Shown here: in pieces, positions 57,467-64,000 of the stretch
Layout: each line of letters starts with the position of its first letter
How positions within the stretch are numbered: position 1 is the stretch's first letter
Assembly (NCBI RefSeq): GCF_000383915.1
Contig: NZ_KB912942.1
Coordinates: forward strand, 6,892,413-6,956,412
Direction of reading: 5' to 3'
Origin: Amycolatopsis benzoatilytica AK 16/65
Lineage (GTDB): Bacteria; Actinomycetota; Actinomycetes; Mycobacteriales; Pseudonocardiaceae
Length of the DNA: 64,000 bases
Made by a program: the position numbers and the translations under genes
Notes under the pieces: model-generated
The model's database searches: none
The model's input: the letters and a program-made list of their open reading frames with translations, nothing else
What the model was told of the DNA's origin: nothing

Positions 57467-57733
57467 ATGCCGAAGTCCAAGGTCCGCAAGAAGACCGCGT
57501 ACACCCCTCCCGCCGATCGCCGTACGCCGGTGAAGGTGCAGGCCGCGGGCCCGTCGAACCTGTTCTACAAGATCGTCATGTTCGGCCTCATGCTCCTGGG
57601 TCTGATCTGGCTGGTCGTGAACTACATCGCCGGAGACAAGGTTTCGTTCCTCAGCGATCTCGGCAACTGGAACTTCGCGATCGGCTTCGCCGCGATGATC
57701 GCCGGTCTGCTCATGACCATGCGGTGGCGCTGA
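57467..57733 (+). CDS. crgA: CrgA: cell division protein
   Basis: 88 residues from ATG 57467, after GCGAGGAAAC. MPKSKVRKK and the DRRTPVKV basic start, then two membrane helices (FYKIVMFGLMLLGLIWLVV and FAIGFAAMIAGLLMTM) ending MRWR, exactly the CrgA layout. It sits at the septum, bridging FtsZ, FtsQ and PBPs and, in Streptomyces, inhibiting premature Z-ring formation. Confidence 0.95.
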   Translation: MPKSKVRKKTAYTPPADRRTPVKVQAAGPSNLFYKIVMFGLMLLGLIWLVVNYIAGDKVSFLSDLGNWNFAIGFAAMIAGLLMTMRWR

Positions 57734-57818
57734 CCGCCACCGCGGGCGGAGTCCAGCCGGACCGCGTTGCTCCGACCGGCCGATTGACACCGAATCACAT
57801 CGGTGTGACTCATCCCCA

Positions 57819-58262
57819 GTGTGGATAACTCCTGTGGATAACCACCCGACCTCCTGGGCCCCCCGGCTCAACCTTGTGGTAGTGGCCTGGGCGCTGACCT
57901 CGCTGTTGCTGGTCGGCACGGTCCTCGACGTCGTGTTCGGAGACGGCAAGGGCGCGGTGCTGACCGGCCTCGCCACGCTGGCCGCCGGCGCGTTCGCGGG
58001 ACATTGGACGCTGGTGCGGCCCCGGCTCGCCGCTGACGAGACCGGGGTGCGGATCCGCACCCTCGGCGGCGCGCACCGGTTCTCGTGGACGGGCACGATC
58101 GTCCGGCTGCGGAGCACCCGCCGGCTCGGCCGGGAGGGCGTGACGCTCGAGGTGGAGCGGGGCGATCAGCTGTTCATCTTCGGCCAGACCGACCTCGGCG
58201 CGGACCCGCGCGACGTACTGGACGTGCTCACCGCGATGCGGGACCGCTCAGCCGGACTGTGA
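57819..58262 (+). CDS. PH-domain membrane protein (Rv0010c-like)
   Basis: 147 residues if the GTG at 57819 is used; GTG 57834 is an alternative, since the first start overlaps a DnaA-like box. Two hydrophobic helices (LNLVVVAWALTSLLLVG and LTGLATLAAGAFAGHW) are followed by a beta-rich PH-like domain (ADETGVRIRTLGG, FSWTGTIVRLRST, LEVERGDQLFIFG). Position between crgA and rhomboid matches Rv0010c. Its end overlaps the converging rhomboid gene by 15 bases. Confidence 0.82.
   Translation: MWITPVDNHPTSWAPRLNLVVVAWALTSLLLVGTVLDVVFGDGKGAVLTGLATLAAGAFAGHWTLVRPRLAADETGVRIRTLGGAHRFSWTGTIVRLRSTRRLGREGVTLEVERGDQLFIFGQTDLGADPRDVLDVLTAMRDRSAGL
57820..57841. promoter_or_regulatory. Two perfect DnaA boxes
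   Basis: TGTGGATAA (complement of TTATCCACA) at 57820-57828 and again at 57833-57841, 13 bases apart in the same orientation. They cover the start region of the PH-domain gene. Possible DnaA binding outside oriC. Confidence 0.7.
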
Positions 58263-59213
58263 GAGCCCGCAGAGGTAGCTCGTCACGCCAGCTTGGTTAG
58301 TGCCGAAATCGCAGGTCAGCGCGGGGATCTGGGTCGTGCGCCAGAGGATCAGCCCGACCAGCGCGACGGTGATGAGCACCAGACCGGCTGCCTGCCACCG
58401 GGCGCGGTCGCGTTCCGGCGAATAGAGGATCGCGAACGTCACGACCGCGCCGGTCACCAGCCCGCCGACGTGCGCGAGGATCGAGATTCCCGGGATCGTG
58501 AACGTGATGTATGCGTTGATCCCCAGGTTGATGAGCAGCGAAGTCGGATTCAGCCGAAGCTTGAGCACGATCACCGCGTAGGCGCCGAGCAGGCCGAAGA
58601 TCGCGCCGGACGCGCCGACCGAGGGCCGGTTCGGCAGTTCGAACAGCAGCAACGCGGTCGAGGCGCCCAGCATCGAGATGAAGTAGAGCGCGAGAAACCG
58701 GATCTTGCCGAAGACCTGCTCCAGCGCGCGCCCGATCATCCAGAGCGAGAACGCGTTCGCGGCGATATGGATCGGGCCGTAGTGCAGGAACCCCGAGGTG
58801 AAGATCCGCCACCACTCGCCGCCGCCGAGCGCCGGATAGGTCCACAGCTCGCCGAGCTGCTCGATGCGCGCGGTGTTGTTGTCGAACAGGCTCTTCGCCT
58901 GGATCGCGGTGATCAGGAAGATCGCCACGTTCACCGCGACCAGCGTCATGGTGACCGTGGCGGAGGTGGTCAGCCGCGCGCCCGCGATGGTGCGGGTGCC
59001 CATGCCGGCGTTCTGGTACTCCCGGTGCTGCTGTTGCTGCTCCTGCACACCGGTGTGCACGCAGTCCGTGCACTGGAAACCGACCGGTGCCTCGCGGAGG
59101 CAGTCCGGGCACGCGGGTCGTCCGCAACGGGAGCAGCTCAGGCCGGTCGCCCGGTTCGGATGCCACCAGCATCCGGGGAGCGACGGCGCGGAGGGGTTCG
59201 GCGGCTGGTTCAC
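58248..59213 (-). CDS. Rhomboid-family intramembrane serine protease
   Basis: 321 residues from GTG 59213. N-terminal zinc-binding region with four CxxC/CxxxC pairs (CSRCGRPACPDC and CTDC). Six membrane segments carry the dyad S202 (VGASGAIFG) and H248 (LAHVGG), with H149 and N153 in IHIAANAF. It should cleave membrane-protein substrates. It converges on the PH-domain gene with a 15-base overlap. Confidence 0.93.
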   Translation of the reverse strand: MNQPPNPSAPSLPGCWWHPNRATGLSCSRCGRPACPDCLREAPVGFQCTDCVHTGVQEQQQQHREYQNAGMGTRTIAGARLTTSATVTMTLVAVNVAIFLITAIQAKSLFDNNTARIEQLGELWTYPALGGGEWWRIFTSGFLHYGPIHIAANAFSLWMIGRALEQVFGKIRFLALYFISMLGASTALLLFELPNRPSVGASGAIFGLLGAYAVIVLKLRLNPTSLLINLGINAYITFTIPGISILAHVGGLVTGAVVTFAILYSPERDRARWQAAGLVLITVALVGLILWRTTQIPALTCDFGTNQAGVTSYLCGLSQSG

Positions 59214-59254
59214 AATGACTCCAACCTACCGAAACCCGTCCGCATCGCCGTTCG

Positions 59255-59779
59255 TCAGTCTTCGACGGTGATGTTCTCGATCACCACGTCGGACAGCGGA
59301 CGGTCCGCCGGTCCGGTCGCGGTGGTGGCGATCTTGTCGACGACCTCGCGAGAAGCCTGGTCGGCCACCTCGCCGAAGATCGTGTGGCGGAAGTTCAGGT
59401 GGCTCGTCGGCGCGACGGTGATGAAGAACTGCGAGCCGTTGGTGCCCGGCCCGGCGTTCGCCATGGCCAGCAGGTACGGCTTGGAGAACTGCAGCTCGGG
59501 GTGGAACTCGTCGCCGAACTTGTAGCCGGGACCGCCGCGGCCGGTGCCCGTCGGGTCACCGCCCTGGATCATGAAGCCGTCGATGACCCGGTGGAAGATC
59601 GAGCCGTCGTAGAACGGGCCGGAGTTGGTGCCCTTCGCGTTCGGCTGGGTGTACTCCTTGGAGCCGGTGGCCAGCCCCACGAAGTTCGCCACGGTCTTCG
59701 GCGCGTGGTCGGGCAGCAGGTTCACGTGGACGTCACCCTGGTTGGTGTGCAGGGTGGCCTTGCGGGCGCTTTCAGTCAC
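59255..59779 (-). CDS. ppiA: PpiA: cyclophilin-type peptidyl-prolyl isomerase
   Basis: 174 residues from GTG 59779; ATG 59800 is an alternative. The cyclophilin core FHRVIDGFMIQGGDPTGTGRGGPGY, MANAGPGTNGSQFFIT and FGEVADQ contains the catalytic Arg and the cyclosporin-site residues. No signal peptide. Homologue of the gene beside gyrA in mycobacteria. Confidence 0.95.
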   Translation of the reverse strand: MTESARKATLHTNQGDVHVNLLPDHAPKTVANFVGLATGSKEYTQPNAKGTNSGPFYDGSIFHRVIDGFMIQGGDPTGTGRGGPGYKFGDEFHPELQFSKPYLLAMANAGPGTNGSQFFITVAPTSHLNFRHTIFGEVADQASREVVDKIATTATGPADRPLSDVVIENITVED

Positions 59780-59985
59780 CCGGTCATCGTGCCACCCCAT
59801 CGCACAATTGGGCGGTTCAGGGGGCGTCCCCGGCCCGGCGCGCTGGACATCGGCCCAGTAAGAGGGCACTTTCCTGAGTCTTTCCTGAGTTCCGGCCCGC
59901 GAAGCGGAAGCGGTACGCGCGGAAAAAGGGCAGGATAGATGTCAAGCAACAGATCTGTTTCACAACGATTGATGAGGTGAAGACC

Positions 59986-60591
59986 ATGACCCGGGCCGTG
60001 GAATCGGTCGGCGAGTCGGTCAAGTCCGGCTCGGCGGACCTGCGGAAGCTGGTCGTCGAGGCGGGCAAGGCGGGCGCGAAGGCCGCCGAGGCCGGCGCGG
60101 AGGAGCTGGGGAAGAAGAGCCGTCGCGCACGGCGCAAGCTGGCGAAGAAGACCGAACTGACCCGCAAGGAACTCAAGAAGAGCTCCGCCGCGGCGCGCAA
60201 GGAAGCGCTGGCGCGCCTCGCTGAGCTGAAGAAGCCGGGCCGCAAGGCCAAGAAGGCCGCGATCAAGGCGGCGTCGGCCGCGGGCGAGTCGAAGCGCCGC
60301 GGCAAGAAGGACTTCAAGGCGGCGAAGAAGGAGTTCCGCGCCGCGTTCGAAGAGGCGAAGACCGCCGCCAAGGGCGCTCGCAAGCGCCGCCGCTGGCCGT
60401 GGCTGCTCGGCCTGGGCGCGGTCGCGGTGGGCACCGCTGTCGCGCTGAAGTCGCGTCAGCAGGAGCCGCCGGTCGCCCCGGCGCCGCCGAAGGCCACCCC
60501 GCCGTCGCCCGCCAAGCCAGCGGCGCAGCAGGCCGAGCCGACGACGAACGGCAAGGCGCCGGCCGCGCCGGCCGCGGAAAAGAAGAACTGA
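59986..60591 (+). CDS. Lysine/alanine-rich membrane protein
   Basis: 201 residues from ATG 59986, preceded by GAGGTGA; a GTG three codons upstream is possible. Residues 1-135 are a highly charged helix with KKSRRARRKLAKK and repeated AAKK/KAAI patterns, like histone H1 or HU tails. One membrane helix (WPWLLGLGAVAVGTAVAL) follows at about 140, then a Pro/Ala-rich tail. The basic part is probably cytoplasmic and could bind DNA, RNA or teichoic-like polymers. No family recognised. Confidence 0.78.
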   Translation: MTRAVESVGESVKSGSADLRKLVVEAGKAGAKAAEAGAEELGKKSRRARRKLAKKTELTRKELKKSSAAARKEALARLAELKKPGRKAKKAAIKAASAAGESKRRGKKDFKAAKKEFRAAFEEAKTAAKGARKRRRWPWLLGLGAVAVGTAVALKSRQQEPPVAPAPPKATPPSPAKPAAQQAEPTTNGKAPAAPAAEKKN

Positions 60592-60594
60592 ACG

Positions 60595-60634
60595 CGAAAA
60601 GGGCCTCGGGAAGTGCGTCCCGAGGCCCTTTTCG
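60595..60634 (+). terminator. Strong terminator
   Basis: Perfect 17-bp stem CGAAAAGGGCCTCGGGA with complement over a 6-base loop, with A- and T-runs at the arm ends. Follows the lysine-rich gene by three bases. Confidence 0.9.
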
Positions 60635-60667
60635 GTAGTTCGCTGAGCGGCAAGCTCCGCCGAGCCG

Positions 60668-60693
60668 CGTCGTTGTGGCCTACCACAACGACG
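60668..60693. repeat. Second hairpin between converging genes
   Basis: CGTCGTTGTGG-CCTA-CCACAACGACG, perfect 11-bp stem, 18 bases before the end of the minus-strand DUF6918-like gene. Could terminate that gene. Confidence 0.6.
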
Positions 60694-60711
60694 GGTGGAA
60701 TCCCGGTCGGA

Positions 60712-61164
60712 TCAGACCGCGGCGGCGTGCTTGTCGATCAGCTGGCCCAGTCGCGGCAGCGCCTCTTCGACGTTCTTCTTGCCGTTCGGGCGCAGCTTCG
60801 AGTAGACCTTCTTGATGCTGTCCCGGCTGCTGCGGTCCGCGCGGCTGTCGGTCACGCTGAGCAGCGCGTCCGAAGCCTCGTCCGAGCGGCTGGTGAGGTA
60901 GGCGCCGAAGTCGCCGCCGCCGTTGGCCTTGAAGTCGCCGTAGAACGGCTCCAGCGCGCCGGCGAAGTCGTCGAGCAGGCTGTCCACCGCGGACGGGATG
61001 ATGCCCGGCTTGATCTTCTTGACGGCGGCGAAGCCGGTCTTCACGACCGCGCCCGAGACCCCGCCCTTGTCGGAGACCTCGGCGTCCACCAGCTCGCCGA
61101 GGTCAGTGACCACGGTGGGGCGACGGCTCGAGTCGAGCAGGATTTCCTTGAGGGTGTCAGCCAC
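60712..61164 (-). CDS. DUF6918-like protein
   Basis: 150 residues, entirely helical. LKEILLDSSRRPTVVTDLGELVDAEVSDKGG and VKKIKPGIIPSAVDSLLDDFAGAL match a conserved actinobacterial family I associate, from memory, with DUF6918. No membrane segment or signal. Function unknown; monocistronic. Confidence 0.75.
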   Translation of the reverse strand: MADTLKEILLDSSRRPTVVTDLGELVDAEVSDKGGVSGAVVKTGFAAVKKIKPGIIPSAVDSLLDDFAGALEPFYGDFKANGGGDFGAYLTSRSDEASDALLSVTDSRADRSSRDSIKKVYSKLRPNGKKNVEEALPRLGQLIDKHAAAV

Positions 61165-61307
61165 GAATCTGTCCTTGTCGTCGGATGAGGGGTATCCACG
61201 TTTGTGGTGCCGACAGGCACCCGCCCGCGCGAGATGTCTGGGGGGACCGCGCGTGCTGCTTAGAGTAATACAAGATCAACTTCACTCACCCGTGTGGAGC
61301 CCACTAC

Positions 61308-61841
61308 TCAGAGCTTCAGGGCAGCGATAGCCTTCTTCGCGACTGTGCGTGCTTTTATGCTCTGTTTCTGATTACTCGTCACGATGACGGCGGCGTCGCC
61401 CTTCGCGACCGCGTAGACCACCCCGTCGCCGGCCGGCTGGTAGCCGCCCTTCCATCCGGCGGGGTCGTTCGCCGGGTTCGAGGTGTCCACCGGAGCCGCC
61501 TTGTTGACGAGCGCGGTCGCGACGTCGCTCTTGCCGACGTAGACCCGCACGGTCAGCTGCAGACTGCCGTCCGGCCGGTAGAAGAAGCAGGTCGGATCGG
61601 GCTCGTCGGCCGAGATGCTGACCTTGGTGACGTGCTGGCCGTTCGCGTCCTGCACCGTCTCGTTCGACAGGTACGGGCACTCTCCGGTGCGCGCGGGCTG
61701 CGGATCGGGCGGCAGCGCCGCGTCGTGCGTCGGCGCGGAACTGGCCGGCGCCGTCGAGGGCGGGCTCTGCGCGGCCGGGGTCGACGGACCGCAGCCGGCG
61801 AGCAGGACCAGGGCTGGGGCGAGAACGAGAAGTCGGCGCAT
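61308..61841 (-). CDS. DUF2020-like lipoprotein
   Basis: 177 residues from ATG 61841. The signal peptide ends in VLLAGC, a lipobox. A Ser/Pro/Ala linker is followed by a small domain with two cysteines (GECPYLSNETV and DPTCFFYRPDG), then GDGVVYAVAKGDAAVIVTSNQKQSIKA. The two-cysteine pattern and PYLS motif resemble DUF2020. Probably anchored to the outer face of the membrane. Confidence 0.78.
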   Translation of the reverse strand: MRRLLVLAPALVLLAGCGPSTPAAQSPPSTAPASSAPTHDAALPPDPQPARTGECPYLSNETVQDANGQHVTKVSISADEPDPTCFFYRPDGSLQLTVRVYVGKSDVATALVNKAAPVDTSNPANDPAGWKGGYQPAGDGVVYAVAKGDAAVIVTSNQKQSIKARTVAKKAIAALKL

Positions 61842-61935
61842 GGCGCGCACAGTCAACCATGGCCGGTGAAGTCCGCGCGAAAAGACCGGCGCGTGCCACG
61901 ATGGACCCGCCAGACGGAAACGGGGAGGCCAGCCG

Positions 61936-62745
61936 GTGCTCACAGCGGAGCTGTACCTGAAGGTGGTCGAGAAGCGGATCGCGTTCAACGGCGGCCGCGC
62001 CGATACGGTGCGCCTCGGCCCGCTCGCAGCGCTGACCGGGAACTTCCTCGAACCGATCATGAACGACAGCGATCCGGTCCGGGCCACCATGATGAGCCTG
62101 TCGGTAGTAGCCGCCGAGTACCCGGACATCGACGCGGGCACCCTCGGCAAGTTCACCGTACTGGCGGCGGAGCACGCCGAAGCGCTCGCGCGAAGCCAGG
62201 GCAAGGTCGCGATGATCGTGGTGATCGCCGGGCTGGTCGGCACCCGGGTGCGCCCGGACGCGGCCGCGGCGGCGAGCGCGAAGACCGCCGCCAAGTCACG
62301 CCGCGAGGTGCGGATGGTCGGCGTGGACCTGACCGCGGGCGTCACGCACGCCTGGGTCGGCCGGAAGTTCTGGGGCGCGGGCGGGCAGGACCGGGTGAAC
62401 GCCAAGCTCCAGGCCTGTTTCCCGGCACCGTGGGAGGCGGCCGGGGAGCTGCGGCGGTTCGCGTCGCTGGGGTTGCCGGGCGAGTTCGGGGCGGGCGAGC
62501 GGCCTTACGGCGGACCGGCCGGGGCTCCCCCGGCTTCGCAGCCTTACCGCGCTCAGCCGCCTGGCCAGCCCTGCTCACCCGCCGCGCAGCCGCAGTTTCC
62601 GCCTGGCCCGGGCGGGTTCCCCGGCCAGCAGTTCCCGCCCGCGCCGCCGTTCGCGGCCCAGCCCGGTCCCCCGCCTGCCGCCGGACCGGCCGGGCCGCAG
62701 CCGCCGCACTATCCGCCGCCGGGCCGGCCGCCGTACGGTCAGTGA
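61936..62745 (+). CDS. Hypothetical protein with Pro-rich tail
   Basis: 269 residues from GTG 61936, after GGGGAGG. The N-terminal 175 residues are helical with no membrane segment strong enough to call except ALARSQGKVAMIVVIAGLVG. The last 90 residues are Pro/Gly/Gln-rich and probably disordered. No family recognised. Its stop lies one base from the next ATG, so it is probably co-expressed with the PNPOx-family gene. Confidence 0.7.
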   Translation: MLTAELYLKVVEKRIAFNGGRADTVRLGPLAALTGNFLEPIMNDSDPVRATMMSLSVVAAEYPDIDAGTLGKFTVLAAEHAEALARSQGKVAMIVVIAGLVGTRVRPDAAAAASAKTAAKSRREVRMVGVDLTAGVTHAWVGRKFWGAGGQDRVNAKLQACFPAPWEAAGELRRFASLGLPGEFGAGERPYGGPAGAPPASQPYRAQPPGQPCSPAAQPQFPPGPGGFPGQQFPPAPPFAAQPGPPPAAGPAGPQPPHYPPPGRPPYGQ

Positions 62746-62746
62746 C

Positions 62747-63385
62747 ATGGTTTCGTTGCGCGGCTGGCAGTCGTTCCCCGAACAGCTCCCCGAATTCGAC
62801 CCGGACCAGAGCCCGGCGACCCCGGAAGAGCTGTTCCTCGGCTGGCTCGCCGAAGCGGGCGAGCACGTCCTCGCCCCGCACGCCGTCACGCTGTCCACAG
62901 TGGATGAGACCGGTGCGCCGGACGCGCGGGTGGTGATCCTGAAGAACGTCGACGAGGACGGCTGGGCTGTCGCGACGAGTTCGGAAAGCCCGAAGGGACA
63001 GCAGCTGGCCGCGAACCCCCGCGCGGCGTTGACGTTCTTCTGGCCTGGCCGCGGACGGCAGGTTCGGGTGCGCGGCTCGGCCGTCCCGGCCCCGCCCGAG
63101 GTGTCCGCCGATGACTTCCAGGCTCGACCGCCGGCATCTCGGGCCGAGGCTTACGTCGGGCATCAGTCGGAGGTGCTGACCGATCCGGCGAAGCTCGTCG
63201 AAGCGGCCGCGGCAGCTGCGGATTGGGTAGCGGAAAACCCGGACGGGGCACCGGAAACGTGGACGCGCTACCTGCTCCAGCCGGAATCGGTGGAGTTCTG
63301 GCAGGCGTCGCACGACCGGCAGCACGTCCGGTTGCGCTACCGCCGCGAACCCGCGGGCTGGGTCCGCGAACGCCTCTGGCCCTAG
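62747..63385 (+). CDS. Pyridoxamine 5'-phosphate oxidase-family protein
   Basis: 212 residues. PDARVVILKNVDEDGWAVATSSESPKGQQLAANPRAALTFFW is the FMN-binding PNPOx core and the C-terminal LQPESVEFWQASHDRQHVRLRYRRE matches the PdxH dimer region, so a true PdxH or close relative is likely. It would oxidise PNP/PMP to PLP using FMN and oxygen. Confidence 0.85.
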   Translation: MVSLRGWQSFPEQLPEFDPDQSPATPEELFLGWLAEAGEHVLAPHAVTLSTVDETGAPDARVVILKNVDEDGWAVATSSESPKGQQLAANPRAALTFFWPGRGRQVRVRGSAVPAPPEVSADDFQARPPASRAEAYVGHQSEVLTDPAKLVEAAAAAADWVAENPDGAPETWTRYLLQPESVEFWQASHDRQHVRLRYRREPAGWVRERLWP

Positions 63386-63393
63386 CCGCACTG

Positions 63394-63472
63394 CCCCAAT
63401 GTGGCATTGGGTGCGTCGCATGCAACCAGTGCCACATTGGGTGCGTCACATGCACCCAATGCCACATTGGGG
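63394..63472. repeat. Family B intergenic palindrome, copies 2 and 3
   Basis: CCCCAATGTGGCATTGGGTG arm, an imperfect middle copy (AACCAGTGCCACATTGGGTG) and a full right arm ending CACATTGGGG: a tandem one-and-a-half version of the element at 30351. It fills the gap between the converging PNPOx and terpene-cyclase-like genes. Confidence 0.85.
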
Positions 63473-63477
63473 TGCGT

Positions 63478-64000
63478 TCAGCCGAGCCGCGCGTTGGCGA
63501 ACAGTTTGGAGATCGCGCTGACGGTGGCGTAACCGCGCCACTCCAGTGCCGCTGCCGGGGAATAGCTGGCGAAGTCGACCGTCCACCCGCCATCAGGCTG
63601 CTGGCCCTGCTCCAGCCGGTCCAGATCGGCCTCGACCGCCTCGTCGGTGAACAACCGCCGGGACGGACCGGGAACCGGGCTGAAGTCCAGCAGGCGCAGC
63701 ACCTCCCGTTCCGACCCGCCGGCCACCGGAACGATCCCGTTGTCCGGCAAGAATTTGGCTGCCGCGGTCAGGAGTTCGTCAGCTTCCGGATACCGGCCGG
63801 CAGCGGCGTCGAGCAGCTTGATCACGAAGCACAGCTCGATCGCGTGCGGCATCTCGTCGATCGCCCGGATCGCCCGCAGACACGTCTCGGTCGCCCGAGC
63901 GAGCCACGGATGCGCCGCGACCGCCGGATCGTGTTCGGCGACCCGCAGCGCCGCCGCGACCGTGAACGCGGTGGCCTGCAACGAGAACACCGCCGGGTCC
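63478..64000 (-). CDS. Prenyltransferase/terpene-cyclase-like protein (3' part)
   Basis: At least 174 residues; the frame stays open to the window edge, so the start lies outside. The segment LDRLEQGQQPDGGWTVDFASYSPAAALEWRGYATV contains a QxxDGGW-type repeat of squalene-hopene cyclases and prenyltransferases, in an alpha-alpha barrel context. Only the C-terminal part is visible, so the exact enzyme cannot be named. Confidence 0.65.
   Translation of the reverse strand, partial: DPAVFSLQATAFTVAAALRVAEHDPAVAAHPWLARATETCLRAIRAIDEMPHAIELCFVIKLLDAAAGRYPEADELLTAAAKFLPDNGIVPVAGGSEREVLRLLDFSPVPGPSRRLFTDEAVEADLDRLEQGQQPDGGWTVDFASYSPAAALEWRGYATVSAISKLFANARLG

Overview
The window looks like a chromosome segment of a high-GC actinomycete of the Pseudonocardiaceae, most likely Amycolatopsis or a close relative. 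The evidence is GC-rich third codon positions, frequent GTG starts, 1-8 nt overlaps between genes, and the FhaA-FhaB-PstP-RodA-PbpA-PknA-PknB block next to pabA, class E sortase, crgA, rhomboid and ppiA. In Mycobacterium tuberculosis the corresponding genes (Rv0009 to Rv0020c, with a Leu tRNA beside fhaA) lie next to dnaA. By that synteny the origin should lie beyond the right end of the window. No rRNA, insertion sequence, prophage or CRISPR array was seen.

Layout. 0-4 kb: a phosphotransferase and an XRE-TPR regulator (minus), divergent from two small overlapping proteins of unknown role. 4.2-9.4 kb: one very large WXG-RHS polymorphic toxin with a nuclease-like C-terminus and no evident immunity gene. 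9.4-13.7 kb: MerR-controlled carboxymuconolactone-decarboxylase-like gene, then a beta-glucosidase plus sugar-type MFS exporter or importer with a divergent TetR gene. 13.8-21 kb: metabolic genes (PLP aldolase-like enzyme, sugar-lactone oxidase, divergent-sequence PRPP synthetase, two coupled CitE-like lyases). 21.2-29.5 kb: an eight-gene catabolic operon (solute-binding lipoprotein, DppBCDF-type transporter, aldehyde dehydrogenase, SDR, amidase) with a divergent GntR/FadR-type regulator and a perfect FadR-like palindrome between them. 30.4-38.9 kb: secretion-oriented genes (class F sortase-like lipoprotein and coupled secreted protein, penicillin-acylase-like enzyme with a discoidin domain, FKBP, two tandem trypsin-like proteins of which the second has lost its serine nucleophile, and a 72-residue protein).

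39.8-49.3 kb: tRNA-Leu, then the cell-wall and division signalling operon fhaA to pknB, closed by a strong terminator. 49.3-53.3 kb: pabA with a coupled ABC transporter and an EACC1-like small protein, divergent from a ferredoxin-NADP-type reductase preceded by an iron-box-like site. 53.4-55.6 kb: TetR and a degenerate SDR with a shared operator cluster, a broken ABC-2 permease remnant and an SCO5389-like protein. 55.6-60 kb: class E sortase with a small membrane partner, CrgA, PH-domain protein, rhomboid and PpiA. 60-64 kb: a lysine-rich membrane protein, a DUF6918-like protein, a lipoprotein, a PNPOx-family enzyme and the 3' part of a QxxDGGW-repeat protein.

Two families of long palindromes recur between genes: family A (five copies, arms beginning GTGAAGGG) and family B (two loci, arms with ATGTGGCATTGGGTGC). 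Most sit where genes converge and probably act as bidirectional terminators.
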